This document shows, piece by piece, positions 34,644 through 44,407 of a stretch of DNA of 51,139 bases. The notes under the pieces were generated by a model. That model was not told where the DNA came from. It ran no database searches and was given only the letters and a program-made list of their open reading frames with translations. Both the position numbers and the translations under genes were made by a program. Source of the stretch: Burkholderiales bacterium (GTDB taxonomy: Bacteria > Pseudomonadota > Gammaproteobacteria > Burkholderiales > Burkholderiaceae_C); contig QBMB01000022.1 in assembly GCA_003241965.1 (NCBI GenBank), positions 1 to 51,139 of the forward strand. The letters run 5' to 3'. Numbering within the stretch: position 1 is the stretch's first letter; each line of letters starts with the position of its first letter.

Positions 34644-35414
34644 TTAAGCAAGGCGTTTCAAGTACCCATCTGGTGCAACACTTATTAGGAGTTTATTATC
34701 GATGCTTTTGTCGATTGCAAACTCAGGATGTGATTTGAGATATGCCAAAACAGCTGTTTTTGGATTGTTACCGGGGCCCCATGTGCGATTAGGATACATG
34801 CCGTCCGGGAGCTCCTCAATGATAGTATCAAACACCACGCAGTAGCTTCCTCTGGATGTTAGCGGTGCATATGCTTCCAATTCAGCAAGTACATGTTCAT
34901 GCGTATGATTGCTGTCCAGGCATACCAAAACCTTAGAGTAGCCCTTGGCTATTTGCGACACTTGTGCAATAAGTCCAGATTCAACGCTTGAGCCTTGAAT
35001 CATGTCTATCATGCAATTCAAAGGATGGGCTTCAATTGCCCTTCGATTGTGCTCTCGTATGTCGATATCAATTCCTAGCACCCGGCGAGTTGATTTCTTT
35101 GGATCAAGTGGCCTATTTTCATATATAGCTTCATACATGTCGAGCAATGCAAGCATGGAGGCATTGAAGATCAGAGACCCTCCATGTGCAATGCCAGTTT
35201 CTATGATGAGATCAGGTTTTATATCCCAGATCAGTTCCTGCATGGCAATCATGTCTTGGGGATACTGAATGATCGGTCGACCTTGCCAAGAAAAATTGTA
35301 TGAATACTTGGGTTCAGTGGACGCAAGCATAAAGGCAGAGGCGGCTTGTTTGAGTTCCTTGCTTTGACCATTGAGTACTAGGCGATCGGTGACTTCTTTG
35401 TGGAATTCGTTCAT
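34644..35414 (-). CDS. CmcI/RmlO-like methyltransferase (cephalosporin hydroxylase family)
   Basis: 256 residues. IIQYPQDMIAMQELIWDIKP, IIETGIAHGGSLIFNASML and RVLGIDIDIREHNRRAIEAH define the CmcI family, which has a SAM-dependent methyltransferase fold despite the historic name cephalosporin hydroxylase. The acidic VLVCLDSNHTHEHVL matches the family's metal-binding region. In O-antigen clusters these proteins methylate sugar hydroxyls (RmlO-like). Compared with the genes further upstream in the operon the composition becomes AT-richer here, marking the beginning of the variable core. Confidence 0.85.
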   Translation of the reverse strand: MNEFHKEVTDRLVLNGQSKELKQAASAFMLASTEPKYSYNFSWQGRPIIQYPQDMIAMQELIWDIKPDLIIETGIAHGGSLIFNASMLALLDMYEAIYENRPLDPKKSTRRVLGIDIDIREHNRRAIEAHPLNCMIDMIQGSSVESGLIAQVSQIAKGYSKVLVCLDSNHTHEHVLAELEAYAPLTSRGSYCVVFDTIIEELPDGMYPNRTWGPGNNPKTAVLAYLKSHPEFAIDKSIDNKLLISVAPDGYLKRLA

Positions 35415-35470
35415 GGCAGTTTCTGGGTGATGTAGGTATTGACGAAAGAAAAAGGAGCGTACGAATCAAA

Positions 35471-36307
35471 TCAGTTAAACGATTTGAATCCGACCACGCA
35501 TGGGGGATCTGTGTGGTGAGGTTGTCTGGCACCAAACCGGAGAAGGGCGCGTTGATCGTACAGATCGGCAATAGATTCACACATCTGCCGCACCGTTGTT
35601 GGAATGTTGGAGCAAATGTTGAGTGGTCCCGTATGGTCGCCGAGAGTGACCTCTGCAATTTGTCGCCCTGCGACCTTCACATCCAAGTAGTCCCTTATCT
35701 GATGACCATCAGTGAGTTCGACCAGCTCTCCTGCACGCAACTTTTGGTGAAGGTATGGAACGAGTCGGCGCGGATCTTCACCTTCCCCGTAAAGGTAGAA
35801 AAGCCGACACCAAGCAAAATCAACTTCCGAACTCAGAAACAGTTGTTGCAAGTTGAAGAAGGCAGCCGCTTTTGCACTCGCATACAGGCTGCGCGGCCGT
35901 AGTGGTGTCGAAATCTGAAGAAAGCAGGCATCGACGTCGTACTCAAAGCAGGTGCCGATTCCAACGAAACGTGTCACCCCTGCCTGTGTGGCGGCCAGCC
36001 CCAAACGCAGGGTGCCCTCGAGGCAGTGCAGATTGATGGGGGATTGCAAGTATTTGCCTGGCTCCGCGTACCAGGCGCAGTGAACCACGGTTTGTACGCC
36101 CGCAAGTGCCTGGCTCCACCAGGTCGCCGGCTCGGCGAAGAGGTCGTGCGTGGTGAGAACCGATTCCACGCCTGGACGGTCCGCCAGGCCAGCTTCCTTG
36201 CCGTGCCTCACAATTACCCGCACCTGCGCTCCACTGTCAAGCAACGCGGCCAGAACCTGACGACCCACGAAGCCGGTGGCACCAGTCAGCAACACACATT
36301 CGCTCAT
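35471..36307 (-). CDS. NAD(P)-dependent sugar 4-reductase/epimerase (SDR) of the CDP-sugar cassette
   Basis: 278 residues; the ATG at 36307 overlaps the upstream stop by 4 nt, so the open extension beyond it is not used. VLLTGATGFVGRQVL is the dinucleotide-binding motif, VVHCAWYAEPGKY a further conserved strand, and SLYASAKAAA carries Tyr-x-x-x-Lys. It is in the extended SDR group that reduces the 4-keto group of nucleotide sugars. As last gene of a five-gene coupled cassette (cytidylyltransferase, 4,6-dehydratase, epimerase, C-methyltransferase, reductase), the expected step is final 4-keto reduction of a CDP-linked C-methyl-6-deoxyhexose. Confidence 0.85.
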   Translation of the reverse strand: MSECVLLTGATGFVGRQVLAALLDSGAQVRVIVRHGKEAGLADRPGVESVLTTHDLFAEPATWWSQALAGVQTVVHCAWYAEPGKYLQSPINLHCLEGTLRLGLAATQAGVTRFVGIGTCFEYDVDACFLQISTPLRPRSLYASAKAAAFFNLQQLFLSSEVDFAWCRLFYLYGEGEDPRRLVPYLHQKLRAGELVELTDGHQIRDYLDVKVAGRQIAEVTLGDHTGPLNICSNIPTTVRQMCESIADLYDQRALLRFGARQPHHTDPPCVVGFKSFN

Positions 36308-37527
36308 TCGATCCTCAGGGCCGGCACGGCGGTGACGAATCGGGTCCCAGCATCGGCCAAGTGGGCATTCTGACGCTTCACCTCGGTGGCGATGTTCCAC
36401 GGCAGGATGAGGACATAGTCTGGCCGGAGTGCACGCAGCTCCTCCGGGGTCCCGATGGGAATGTGGCTGCCCGGCATGAACTTGCCTTGCTTGGCCGTGG
36501 CAGCATCCGCCACGAGTGGCAGCAGATCGGGTTTCACGCCAGCGTAGTTGAGCAAGGTATTGCCTTTGGCCGCCGCACCGTACGCTACCACCGAATGGCC
36601 AAGACCCTTCTGCTCAAGCAGAAACGCCAGCAGGTCATTCTTCACGCGGTCTGCCCGGTGCTGAAACGACGTATATGTGCCAAGGTCCCGCATACCGTGG
36701 CTTTGTTCCATGGCCAAGATCTCCGCCACGGCGGGATCGTCGGGTTTTTCATCCCATGCATGGCACCCAAGCACTCGAAGGCTGCCGCCATGGGTGGGCA
36801 GTGGCTCGACACCGTACACACGCAGCCCTGCTTTCTCGAAGATCTGGCTCACCGTGTGCAACGAGAGATACGAAAAGTGTTCGTGGTACACCGTGTCGAA
36901 CTGGTTGTGCTCCAGCAATTGCATGAGGTGCGGAAACTCCAGTGAGATGGTGCCGCGAGCCTTTAATGCGGTTTTCAATCCGCGGGTGAAGTCGTTGATG
37001 TCGGGAACGTGGGCATACACGTTGTTGCCGATGATCAGATCGGCTTGCTGGCCCTGCTCGGCCAGCTGTTTCGCCAGCGCCTCGCCAAAGAACGCGCGCA
37101 ACACGGGGACTCCAAGCGCCTCTGCCACGGCTGCCGTGCTGGCGGTGGGCTCGATGCCTAGGCAGGGTACTCCCGTGGCCACGAAATTCTTCAGCAGGTA
37201 ACCGTCGTTGGACGCCACCTCAATCACCAGGCTATTGCGGCCCAGCCCCAGCCGTTGCGCAAATGTGGCGCTGAACGCGCGGGCATGCTCCAGCCAAGTC
37301 TCCGACGTGCTGGAGAAATAAGCGTATTCTGCGTTGAACAGCTCTTCTGCCTGCGTGTAGTCCTCGGTCTGCACAAGCCAGCATTGATCGCAGACCCGGA
37401 TCTTCAGTGGGAAGTACTTCTCGGGTCTGTTCAGATCGCTCCGGGTGAGGTAAGCGTTGGAAGGGGGTGCGAATCCAAGGTCCAGAAACGTGTGTTTCAA
37501 GGACGTGGCGCAGTGGCGGCACTTCAT
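36304..37527 (-). CDS. Nucleotide-sugar C-methyltransferase (TylC3-like)
   Basis: 407 residues with the three-part TylC3 plan. An N-terminal zinc-binding domain has CRHC and CDQC (about 3-6 and 47-50). A central SAM-binding domain begins LVIEVASNDGYLLKNF (about 100). The C-terminal domain has VVAYGAAAKGNTLLNYAG and IPIGTPEELRALRPDYVLIL. The catalytic-region motif VYHEHFSYLS is intact. Such enzymes add a methyl to C-3 of a 4-keto-6-deoxy nucleotide sugar after deprotonation. Overlaps of 4 nt with both neighbours place it in the CDP-glucose-derived route. The substrate is inferred from context. Confidence 0.9.
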   Translation of the reverse strand: MKCRHCATSLKHTFLDLGFAPPSNAYLTRSDLNRPEKYFPLKIRVCDQCWLVQTEDYTQAEELFNAEYAYFSSTSETWLEHARAFSATFAQRLGLGRNSLVIEVASNDGYLLKNFVATGVPCLGIEPTASTAAVAEALGVPVLRAFFGEALAKQLAEQGQQADLIIGNNVYAHVPDINDFTRGLKTALKARGTISLEFPHLMQLLEHNQFDTVYHEHFSYLSLHTVSQIFEKAGLRVYGVEPLPTHGGSLRVLGCHAWDEKPDDPAVAEILAMEQSHGMRDLGTYTSFQHRADRVKNDLLAFLLEQKGLGHSVVAYGAAAKGNTLLNYAGVKPDLLPLVADAATAKQGKFMPGSHIPIGTPEELRALRPDYVLILPWNIATEVKRQNAHLADAGTRFVTAVPALRIE

Positions 37528-38084
37528 GGGCGGATACCTGAAAACTGTGAATCAATGGGTGGGTGCTGGGCGTCGCGGGGCGATATCGCACTGAGATCGA
37601 GTGGCCACTCGATGCGCAAAGCCGGATCTTCCGGGTGCAGTCCGCCCTCAGCCTGGGGCGCATAGGCCGCTGAATGGCAGTACAGCATCTCGACGTCGTC
37701 GGTGAGGGTTTGAAATCCGTGGGCGAAGCCTTCCGGAATCAACAGCGCCCGCCGGTTGTTGGCCGAAAGAAGCTCGGCGTGCCAGCGGAGGAAGGTAGGG
37801 GACGATGCGCGCAGATCCACGGCCACGTCCCAGACCTCTCCTTGGATGCAGGTCACCAGCTTCATTTCCCCGTGCGGTGGTCGCTGATAGTGAAGGCCAC
37901 GGACCGTGCCGCGCTGGGCGGTTCGGGTGTGGTTGATCTGGGCTACTGGTTTGACCCAGCCGCAGGCGGCCAGCTCTTCGCTGCAAAAAAGGCGCGAGAG
38001 AAAACCCCGCGCATCGCCAATGAGCGCTCTTTCCACCCGCATCAATCCGGGCAATGGCATGGTTGTGCATGAAAGGCGGCTCAT
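37524..38084 (-). CDS. RmlC-like 3- or 3,5-epimerase of the CDP-sugar cassette
   Basis: 186 residues; the ATG at 38084 overlaps the rfbG stop by 4 nt. The cupin core has TVRGLHYQRPPHGEMKLVTC, DVAVDLRASSPTF, and IPEGFAHGFQTL, with the catalytic His and Asp of RmlC preserved and a Tyr near SAAYAPQAEGG in the expected position. It differs clearly from the second RmlC at 42043-42600, which sits with the rhamnose genes. Placed after rfbF and rfbG it should epimerise CDP-4-keto-6-deoxyglucose at C-3 and/or C-5 before or after C-methylation. Which positions it inverts cannot be told. Confidence 0.87.
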   Translation of the reverse strand: MSRLSCTTMPLPGLMRVERALIGDARGFLSRLFCSEELAACGWVKPVAQINHTRTAQRGTVRGLHYQRPPHGEMKLVTCIQGEVWDVAVDLRASSPTFLRWHAELLSANNRRALLIPEGFAHGFQTLTDDVEMLYCHSAAYAPQAEGGLHPEDPALRIEWPLDLSAISPRDAQHPPIDSQFSGIRP

Positions 38085-39148
38085 GGACCCGCTTCCCATG
38101 CGGAAATATCCGCCTCGCACAGGACCGCCGCCGCAGTGCCTTCGGCCTGCAGCCGGTACCAATGCATCGTTCGGGCCACCGATGTACGAAGGCCCCACCG
38201 GGGTTGGACACCGAGCAGTTCCCGGGTTTTAGCGGTTTCCAGCGAAAGCCGTCCCGCCTCGTGGAGCTCGTTGTTTTCACTATGAATCACCTCGCCGGTG
38301 CCAAAGGAGCGCTGCGCGAGCGCTAGAACCTCGCCCACGGTGGCGGCTTCCGAGGTCTGAGGTCCGAAGTTGAACGCACCTGCGAGAGTGGGTGTTTCCC
38401 ACAGCCGCTCGGCCAGCACCACGTAGCCAGCCAACGGATCGAGCACGTGCTGCCAGGGTCGGATCGCTCGAGGATGGCGGATCGTGACCGCCCGTCCGGC
38501 GAGCCATGCGCGCACGGCGTCGGGTAGCAGGCGGTCTTCAGACCAGTCGCCACCCCCAATCACGTTGCCGGCGCGGGCACTGGCGAGGCGCACGCCCTGG
38601 CTGGCGAGGAAAGCATCCCGATAGCTGTTGATGACCATCTCGGAACATGCCTTACTGGCGCTGTATGGGTCATGTCCGCCGAGCGCATCGCTTTCCCGGT
38701 AAGGCCAGGACCATTCGTGATTGTCGTAGACCTTGTCAGTCGTGATCATCACGGCGACCTTCACGCCGCAGAGGTCTCGCAGAGATTCAAGCACGTTGAC
38801 GGTTCCCATGACGTTGGTGGCGAAGGTGGCCACCGGGTCCCGGTAGCTGGCACGGACCAGAGGCTGCGCCGCAAGATGGAACACCACGTCGGGTGCTGCG
38901 GTCCGGACTAGGGCTTTGAATTGATCCAGATCGCGGATGTCGCAAAAATGGCTGTCGCAAATGCGGTCGATGTCGGCAAGGCTGTAGAGATTGGGTGAGG
39001 TTGTAGGCGGCAGGCTGATTCCGGTGACCGAAGAAGCGCCTAGCCGACGGAGCAACATCACGAGCCACGAGCCCTTGAAGCCCGTGTGCCCTGTGACGAG
39101 CACGCGCTTGTCGGCCCAGAAATGGGCGCTCGGCTGCGATGCACTCAT
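38081..39148 (-). CDS. rfbG: CDP-glucose 4,6-dehydratase
   Basis: 355 residues from the ATG at 39148, which overlaps the rfbF stop by 4 nt. [20 protein letters not shown] is the highly characteristic N-terminal motif of Rfb[17 protein letters not shown] a second landmark, and [12 protein letters not shown] plus [12 protein letters not shown] supply the catalytic Thr, Asp, Lys and Tyr-x-x-x-Lys. It converts CDP-D-glucose to CDP-4-keto-6-deoxy-D-glucose with bound NAD. The RfbH-type 3-dehydratase needed for 3,6-dideoxyhexoses is absent from the window, so the keto sugar is more likely C-methylated by the gene two positions downstream. Confidence 0.95.
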   Translation of the reverse strand: MSASQPSAHFWADKRVLVTGHTGFKGSWLVMLLRRLGASSVTGISLPPTTSPNLYSLADIDRICDSHFCDIRDLDQFKALVRTAAPDVVFHLAAQPLVRASYRDPVATFATNVMGTVNVLESLRDLCGVKVAVMITTDKVYDNHEWSWPYRESDALGGHDPYSASKACSEMVINSYRDAFLASQGVRLASARAGNVIGGGDWSEDRLLPDAVRAWLAGRAVTIRHPRAIRPWQHVLDPLAGYVVLAERLWETPTLAGAFNFGPQTSEAATVGEVLALAQRSFGTGEVIHSENNELHEAGRLSLETAKTRELLGVQPRWGLRTSVARTMHWYRLQAEGTAAAVLCEADISAWEAGP

Positions 39149-39918
39149 TTCCAGGTCCTCCATGGCGCGTTGCCGCCGGACCATAGTTCCTCCAGCAGGT
39201 TCTTGTCGCGTAGCGTGTCCATGGGCTGCCAGAAGCCCCGGTGCTCGAAACTCATCAACTCGTCGTCCCGGGCAATCCGGGCAAGGGGCTCTGCCTCCCA
39301 ACTGGTCTGGTCGCTTGCGATGTAGGGCAGCACCTTGGGCGAGAGCACGAAAAATCCACCATTGATGAGTCCGCCGTCGCCGCGTGGCTTTTCTACGAAG
39401 CCCGTGACCTTTTGTCCATTGCGCTGAAGCGCGCCATAGCGACCCGGTGGCGCGACCGCGGTAACGGTGGCCAGTTTGCCGTGCTTTCGGTGATAAGCGA
39501 TCGTTTGCTCGATATTCACGTCGCTGACGCCATCACCGTAAGTGAAACAGAACGCTTCCTCGTCTTTAAGGTAGTCGCCGACTCTTTTCAAACGACCGCC
39601 TGTGAGCGTGTCCTCGCCAGTATCTACCAGTGTCACCCGCCAAGGCTCAACGTTCTGTTGGTGGACGACCATGCTGTTGTTGGACATGTCGAACGTCACG
39701 TCGGACATGTGCAGAAAATAGTTGGCGAAGTATTCTTTGATGACATAGCCCTTGTATCCGCAGCAAATCACGAAGTCGTTCACGCCATGGGACGAGTAAA
39801 TCTTCAGGATGTGCCACAAGATCGGCTTGCCTCCGATTTCGATCATCGGTTTGGGCTTGAGGTGGGTTTCCTCCGATATCCGGGTGCCGAGTCCCCCGGC
39901 CAGAATCACTGCTTTCAT
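39145..39918 (-). CDS. rfbF: Glucose-1-phosphate cytidylyltransferase
   Basis: 257 residues, the standard size. [20 protein letters not shown] begins the nucleotidyltransferase signature; [20 protein letters not shown] is the glucose-1-phosphate-binding region and [15 protein letters not shown] carries the catalytic Asp. The start at 39918 lies 5 nt after the gmd stop. The enzyme makes CDP-glucose from CTP and glucose-1-phosphate and opens the CDP-sugar branch. It is coupled to rfbG by a 4-nt overlap. Confidence 0.96.
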   Translation of the reverse strand: MKAVILAGGLGTRISEETHLKPKPMIEIGGKPILWHILKIYSSHGVNDFVICCGYKGYVIKEYFANYFLHMSDVTFDMSNNSMVVHQQNVEPWRVTLVDTGEDTLTGGRLKRVGDYLKDEEAFCFTYGDGVSDVNIEQTIAYHRKHGKLATVTAVAPPGRYGALQRNGQKVTGFVEKPRGDGGLINGGFFVLSPKVLPYIASDQTSWEAEPLARIARDDELMSFEHRGFWQPMDTLRDKNLLEELWSGGNAPWRTWK

Positions 39919-39923
39919 GGCGC

Positions 39924-41048
39924 TTACTCGGTGCTGACGTTGACGTTGTAACCGTGCTGCTTGAGCAAGGCGTGCTGCTGGGCTTGGGCCAGATCGAATG
40001 CCGCCATTTCGGCGCACATCTCCTGTGCTGTGATCTCTGGTACCCAGCCCAGTTTCTGCTTGGCTTTGCTGGGATCGCCCAACAAAGTTTCCACTTCGGC
40101 GGGGCGGAAATAGCGGGGATCAATCCTGACTATGGGGCGTTCTCCCTGCGGGAAAGAAGTCGGAGGATTTGTCCAAAAGGCTACCACCTCGACCCCCTCT
40201 CCTTCCCAGCGCAAGTGCATTCCCAGTTCCTCCGCCGTCCACTTGATGAACTGGCGCACGCTGTATTGCTTGCCACTGGCAATCACGAAGTCCTCGGGCT
40301 GATCCTGCTGCAACATCAGCCATTGCATGCGAACGTAGTCTTTGGCATGGCCCCAATCTCTGAGCGCATCGATGTTGCCCATGTACAGACAGTCCTCCAG
40401 ACCCTGACTGATGTTGGCCAGACCCCTCGTGATCTTGCGCGTGACAAAGGTTTCACCACGGCGCGGACTCTCATGGTTGAACAAAACTCCGTTGCACGCA
40501 TAAATGCCATATGCCTCACGGTAGTTAACTGTGATCCAGTACGCGTAGAGCTTGGCCACGGCGTAGGGGCTACGCGGATAGAAGGGAGTCGTCTCTTTCT
40601 GAGGCGTTTCTTGGACGAGGCCATAGAGTTCACTCGTGCTGGCTTGGTAGAAGCGGGTCTTTTTCTCCAGCCCGAGGATGCGGATGGCCTCCAGCATGCG
40701 CAGCGTGCCCAAGCCGTCCACGTCAGCGGTGTACTCCGGACTCTCGAAGCTCACGGCCACATGGCTTTGGGCGCCCAGGTTGTAGATCTCGTCCGGCTGC
40801 GTTTCCTGAATGATGCGCACCAGGTTGCTGGTGTCGCTCAAATCGCCGTAGTGAAGCTTGAACCGAGCGTTCTCGATATGCGGATCCTGATAGATATGGT
40901 CCACCCGCGCGGTGTTGAAGCTGGAAGCGCGGCGCTTGATGCCGTGCACGGTGTAACCTTTCTCCAGAAGAAACTCGGCCAAGTAACTACCGTCTTGCCC
41001 CGTGATGCCGGTGATCAGAGCGGTTTTTGAGGTGTGGGCATTGGACAT
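39924..41048 (-). CDS. gmd: GDP-mannose 4,6-dehydratase
   Basis: 374 residues. [20 protein letters not shown], then [18 protein letters not shown], is diagnostic for Gmd. [20 protein letters not shown] and [14 protein letters not shown] contain the catalytic Thr/Ser, Glu and Tyr-x-x-x-Lys. It makes GDP-4-keto-6-deoxy-D-mannose, the precursor of GDP-L-fucose through the adjacent fcl product. The C-terminal 25 residues ([15 protein letters not shown]) are the usual tail. It begins 5 nt after the fcl stop. Confidence 0.97.
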   Translation of the reverse strand: MSNAHTSKTALITGITGQDGSYLAEFLLEKGYTVHGIKRRASSFNTARVDHIYQDPHIENARFKLHYGDLSDTSNLVRIIQETQPDEIYNLGAQSHVAVSFESPEYTADVDGLGTLRMLEAIRILGLEKKTRFYQASTSELYGLVQETPQKETTPFYPRSPYAVAKLYAYWITVNYREAYGIYACNGVLFNHESPRRGETFVTRKITRGLANISQGLEDCLYMGNIDALRDWGHAKDYVRMQWLMLQQDQPEDFVIASGKQYSVRQFIKWTAEELGMHLRWEGEGVEVVAFWTNPPTSFPQGERPIVRIDPRYFRPAEVETLLGDPSKAKQKLGWVPEITAQEMCAEMAAFDLAQAQQHALLKQHGYNVNVSTE

Positions 41049-41053
41049 ATTTC

Positions 41054-42046
41054 TTAATGAGATTCTTGGGCGTTTAGGAAGTCGGCATACGCGCGGGCCA
41101 GACCAGCACGCAAATCAACCTTGGCCATCCAGCCAAGTGCGTTGAGCCGGTGGCTGTCCATGAGTTTGCGGGGAGCTCCGTCGGGCTTGCTGACGTCGAA
41201 ATCGATGGCGCCCTCAAAGCCCACGATCTGTCCCACAGCGCGTGCGAGGTCTGCAATGCTCATGTCTGAGCCCGATCCCACGTTGACGTGACTTTGCATG
41301 GGGCGGGTGTGTTGATCGAATACTCCCTTGGGCAGGTTCATAACGTGCACGCTCGCAGCAGCCATGTCGTCCACATACAGGAAATCACGCAGGGGTGTTC
41401 CCGTGCCCCAGATGGTGACATTCGGAGCGCTCGCCACACGGGCTTCGTGAAAACGGCGAATGAGTGCCGGTATGACGTGTGAATTTTCCGGGTGGTAGTT
41501 ATCGCCGGGGCCGTAGAGGTTGGTGGGCATGACGCTGCGGTAGTCCACACCATGGCTTTGTCCATATTGCCGGTTGTAACTCTCACAGAGCTTGATCCCT
41601 GCAATCTTGGCGATGGCGTAGGGCTCATTGGTCGGCTCCAGTGGTCCGGTGAGCAAAGCGTCTTCGGCCATGGGCTGAGGTGCCATGCGCGGGTATATGC
41701 AACTCGATCCCAGGAACAACAATCGCTTGACACCATTGCGAAACGCTGCGTCGATGATGTTGGCTTCCATCATCAGGTTGTCATAGATGAAATCGGCCGG
41801 GTAGGTGTTGTTGGCGTGAATGCCTCCCACCCTCGCGGCCGCGAGGTAGACCTCTTGCGGCGTCTCTGACGCAAAGAAACTGCGCACGGCTGCCTGATCG
41901 GTGAGATCCAGATCTGCGTGGGTGCGGGCAATGATGTTGCTTTCGGAGTGACCGGCGGCCAGGAGTTGGCGCACGATGGCTGAGCCGACCATGCCTCGAT
42001 GACCGGCCACGTAAATCCGGGGTGATGACGATGCGCTTTTGTTCAT
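41054..42046 (-). CDS. fcl: GDP-L-fucose synthase
   Basis: 330 residues; the ATG at 42046 overlaps the rmlC stop by 4 nt. [20 protein letters not shown] is the NADP-binding signature, [16 protein letters not shown] and [20 protein letters not shown] carry the catalytic Ser, Cys and Tyr-x-x-x-Lys. The enzyme epimerises C-3 and C-5 of GDP-4-keto-6-deoxymannose and reduces C-4 to give GDP-L-fucose, using the product of gmd immediately downstream. L-fucose is therefore a probable component of the O-unit. Confidence 0.96.
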   Translation of the reverse strand: MNKSASSSPRIYVAGHRGMVGSAIVRQLLAAGHSESNIIARTHADLDLTDQAAVRSFFASETPQEVYLAAARVGGIHANNTYPADFIYDNLMMEANIIDAAFRNGVKRLLFLGSSCIYPRMAPQPMAEDALLTGPLEPTNEPYAIAKIAGIKLCESYNRQYGQSHGVDYRSVMPTNLYGPGDNYHPENSHVIPALIRRFHEARVASAPNVTIWGTGTPLRDFLYVDDMAAASVHVMNLPKGVFDQHTRPMQSHVNVGSGSDMSIADLARAVGQIVGFEGAIDFDVSKPDGAPRKLMDSHRLNALGWMAKVDLRAGLARAYADFLNAQESH

Positions 42047-42600
42047 GGGTGCTTGAGCGGAAATACGTCGGCTTCTGCCAGTCGCTTGCCGCCCTCGTCC
42101 TTGACTGACAACAAGGGTTTGGCTCCTGTGGGCCATTTGATGCCGACGCTCGGATCGTTCCAAGCGATACAGCGCTCATGCTGAGGCGCGTAGTAGTCCG
42201 TGGTCTTGTACAGAAACTCAGCCGAGTCGCTCAGCACCAAGAAGCCATGGGCGAGACCGGGTGGCACCCAGAGTTGTTTGTGATTCTCTTCCGAGAGATC
42301 CACACCCACCCACTTGCCGAAGGTGGTCGATCCCTTGCGAATATCCACCGCCACATCAAACACCGCCCCACGCACCACCCGCACCAATTTCCCCTGCGGC
42401 TGCTGCAACTGGTAGTGCAAACCCCGCAGGACTCCCTTGGCGCTGCGGCTGTGGTTGTCCTGCACGAAGTTCACCTCGAGACCAGTTGCCTCATTGAAGG
42501 CCTTTTGGTTGAAGCTCTCGAAGAAGAAGCCGCGCTCGTCACCGAACACCTTGGGTTCGATGATCAGCACGTCGGGGATAGCGGTGGGGGTGACTTTCAT
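42043..42600 (-). CDS. rmlC: dTDP-4-dehydrorhamnose 3,5-epimerase
   Basis: 185 residues. [60 protein letters not shown] and [20 protein letters not shown] give the full RmlC cupin pattern with the catalytic His, Asp and Tyr ([10 protein letters not shown]). It is the third step of dTDP-L-rhamnose synthesis. Start and stop overlap rmlA and fcl respectively by 4 nt. A distinct RmlC-like paralogue lies at 37524-38084. Confidence 0.97.
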   Translation of the reverse strand: MKVTPTAIPDVLIIEPKVFGDERGFFFESFNQKAFNEATGLEVNFVQDNHSRSAKGVLRGLHYQLQQPQGKLVRVVRGAVFDVAVDIRKGSTTFGKWVGVDLSEENHKQLWVPPGLAHGFLVLSDSAEFLYKTTDYYAPQHERCIAWNDPSVGIKWPTGAKPLLSVKDEGGKRLAEADVFPLKHP

Positions 42601-43484
42601 CGGAGTACCGGATCCTTAAGCAAACGCACTAGGTACTGGCCGTAGCCGTTCTTGAGCATGGGTTGGGCCAGCGCTTCGAGCCTAGGGCTGTCGATCCACC
42701 CATGCCGCCACGAGATCTCTTCCGGACACGCGATTTTCAAACCTTGGCGGTGCTCCAGCGTAGCAATGAACTGGCTGGCCTCTAGCAGGCTATCGTGCGT
42801 GCCGGTGTCCAGCCACGCATAACCGCGCTGCATGATCTGCACTTCGAGCTGACCCAGGTCCAGGTAGGCCTGGTTCACGGCGGTGATTTCCAGTTCGCCG
42901 CGTGTGCTGGGCTTCACGGCTCTTGCGATGTCCACGACCTGCTGGTCGTAGAAATACAGGCCGGTCACAGCGTAGTTGCTTTGGGGTTTGGCGGGTTTTT
43001 CTTCGATGCTGCGGGCCTTGCCTTGTGCGTCGAAGGCCACCACGCCGTAGCGTTCGGGGTCGTTCACGTGGTAGGCGAATACGGTGGCACCGCTGGTCTG
43101 CTTGTCTGCATCGGCCAGCAGAGTGGTGAAGTCGTGGCCGTAGTAAATGTTGTCACCCAGCACGAGTGCGCTGGGGCTGTTGCCCACAAAGTCCGCGCCG
43201 ATGATGTAGGCTTGCGCCAGGCCGTCGGGGCTGGGTTGCACCGCGTATTGCAAGTTCATGCCCCAAGCGCTGCCGTCACCCAGCAGTTGCTGGAAGCGCG
43301 GCGTGTCCTGCGGCGTGCTGATGATGAGCACGTCGCGGATGCCGGCAAGCATCAGCGTGGACAGCGGGTAATAAATCATCGGCTTGTCGTACACCGGCAG
43401 CAACTGTTTGCTGATGGCCAGTGTGGCCGGGTGCAGGCGGGTGCCGGAGCCGCCGGCGAGGATGATGCCTTTGCGTTGCGTCAT
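42597..43484 (-). CDS. rmlA: Glucose-1-phosphate thymidylyltransferase
   Basis: 295 residues from the ATG at 43484 ([20 protein letters not shown]). [20 protein letters not shown] and [12 protein letters not shown] are hallmarks of RmlA; the metal-binding and substrate residues are preserved ([17 protein letters not shown]). It makes dTDP-glucose and is normally feedback-inhibited by dTDP-rhamnose. It follows rmlD by 10 nt, and its stop overlaps the rmlC start by 4 nt. Confidence 0.97.
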   Translation of the reverse strand: MTQRKGIILAGGSGTRLHPATLAISKQLLPVYDKPMIYYPLSTLMLAGIRDVLIISTPQDTPRFQQLLGDGSAWGMNLQYAVQPSPDGLAQAYIIGADFVGNSPSALVLGDNIYYGHDFTTLLADADKQTSGATVFAYHVNDPERYGVVAFDAQGKARSIEEKPAKPQSNYAVTGLYFYDQQVVDIARAVKPSTRGELEITAVNQAYLDLGQLEVQIMQRGYAWLDTGTHDSLLEASQFIATLEHRQGLKIACPEEISWRHGWIDSPRLEALAQPMLKNGYGQYLVRLLKDPVLR

Positions 43485-43494
43485 GCGTCTGGTC

Positions 43495-44397
43495 TCACAA
43501 AATTTCGGCAAGCATACGCCGCACACCGTGTTGCCAGTCGGGCATCGTCAGGCCAAAGGTCTGGCGCAGGCGCGTGGTGTCCAGGCGCGAATTCAGCGGT
43601 CTGCGAGCGGGTGTGGGGAAGGCGCTGGTGTGCACGGGCGCCACTTCCTGGGCTTTGATCGCCATGTCGGGCTTGAGGGCGCGAGCCGTGTCGAGCACGA
43701 AGCGGGCGTAGCCGTTCCACGTGGTCTCGCCTGCGGCGGCCAGGTGGTAGGTGCCGCCCCAAGTTTCGTCGCGCAAGGTTTGTCGGATGGCGTGCGCCGT
43801 CACGTCGGCGATCAACTCTGCCCCGGTGGGTGCGCCGAACTGGTCGTCGATCACGGTGAGCCGGTCGCGCTCTTGCGCCAGCCGCAGCATGGTTTTGGCA
43901 AAGTTGCCGCCGCGCGCTGCATAGACCCAGCTGGTGCGAAAGATCAGGTGGCGAGCACCGGCCGCCGCGATCAGACGCTCGCCTTCCAGCTTGGTCTGGC
44001 CGTACACGCTCAGCGGGCCGGTGTCTGCGTCTTCGGTCCAGGGCGCGGTGCCGCTGCCGTCAAACACGTAGTCAGTGGAGTAGTGCACCAGCAGAGCCCC
44101 CACCGCGTGGGCGGCCTCGGCCAGCACGGCGGGGGCCAGCGCATTCGCCGTGCGCGCCAGTTCAGGCTCGCTCTCTGCCTTGTCCACGGCGGTGTGGGCT
44201 GCCGCGTTCACGATCACGTCGGGCCGCAGCCGCGCCACGGTCTCGCGCAGGCCGTCAAGATCATTCAGGTCACCACAGCCACCGTCCTGCAGCTTGCTGT
44301 GCCGGTCCAGCGCCACCAATTGGCCCAGAGGCGCCAGGCTGCGTTGCAGCTCCCAGCCCACCTGCCCAGTTCGTCCAAAAACGAGTACGACGTTCAT
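43495..44397 (-). CDS. rmlD: dTDP-4-dehydrorhamnose reductase
   Basis: 300 residues. [20 protein letters not shown] binds [24 protein letters not shown] is the conserved RmlD segment and [11 protein letters not shown] holds Tyr-x-x-x-Lys. [20 protein letters not shown] is a further landmark. It reduces the 4-keto group in the last step to dTDP-L-rhamnose. It lies between the wzz-like gene (10 nt upstream) and rmlA (10 nt downstream). Confidence 0.96.
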   Translation of the reverse strand: MNVVLVFGRTGQVGWELQRSLAPLGQLVALDRHSKLQDGGCGDLNDLDGLRETVARLRPDVIVNAAAHTAVDKAESEPELARTANALAPAVLAEAAHAVGALLVHYSTDYVFDGSGTAPWTEDADTGPLSVYGQTKLEGERLIAAAGARHLIFRTSWVYAARGGNFAKTMLRLAQERDRLTVIDDQFGAPTGAELIADVTAHAIRQTLRDETWGGTYHLAAAGETTWNGYARFVLDTARALKPDMAIKAQEVAPVHTSAFPTPARRPLNSRLDTTRLRQTFGLTMPDWQHGVRRMLAEIL

Positions 44398-44407
44398 CTA
44401 CCGAGCC

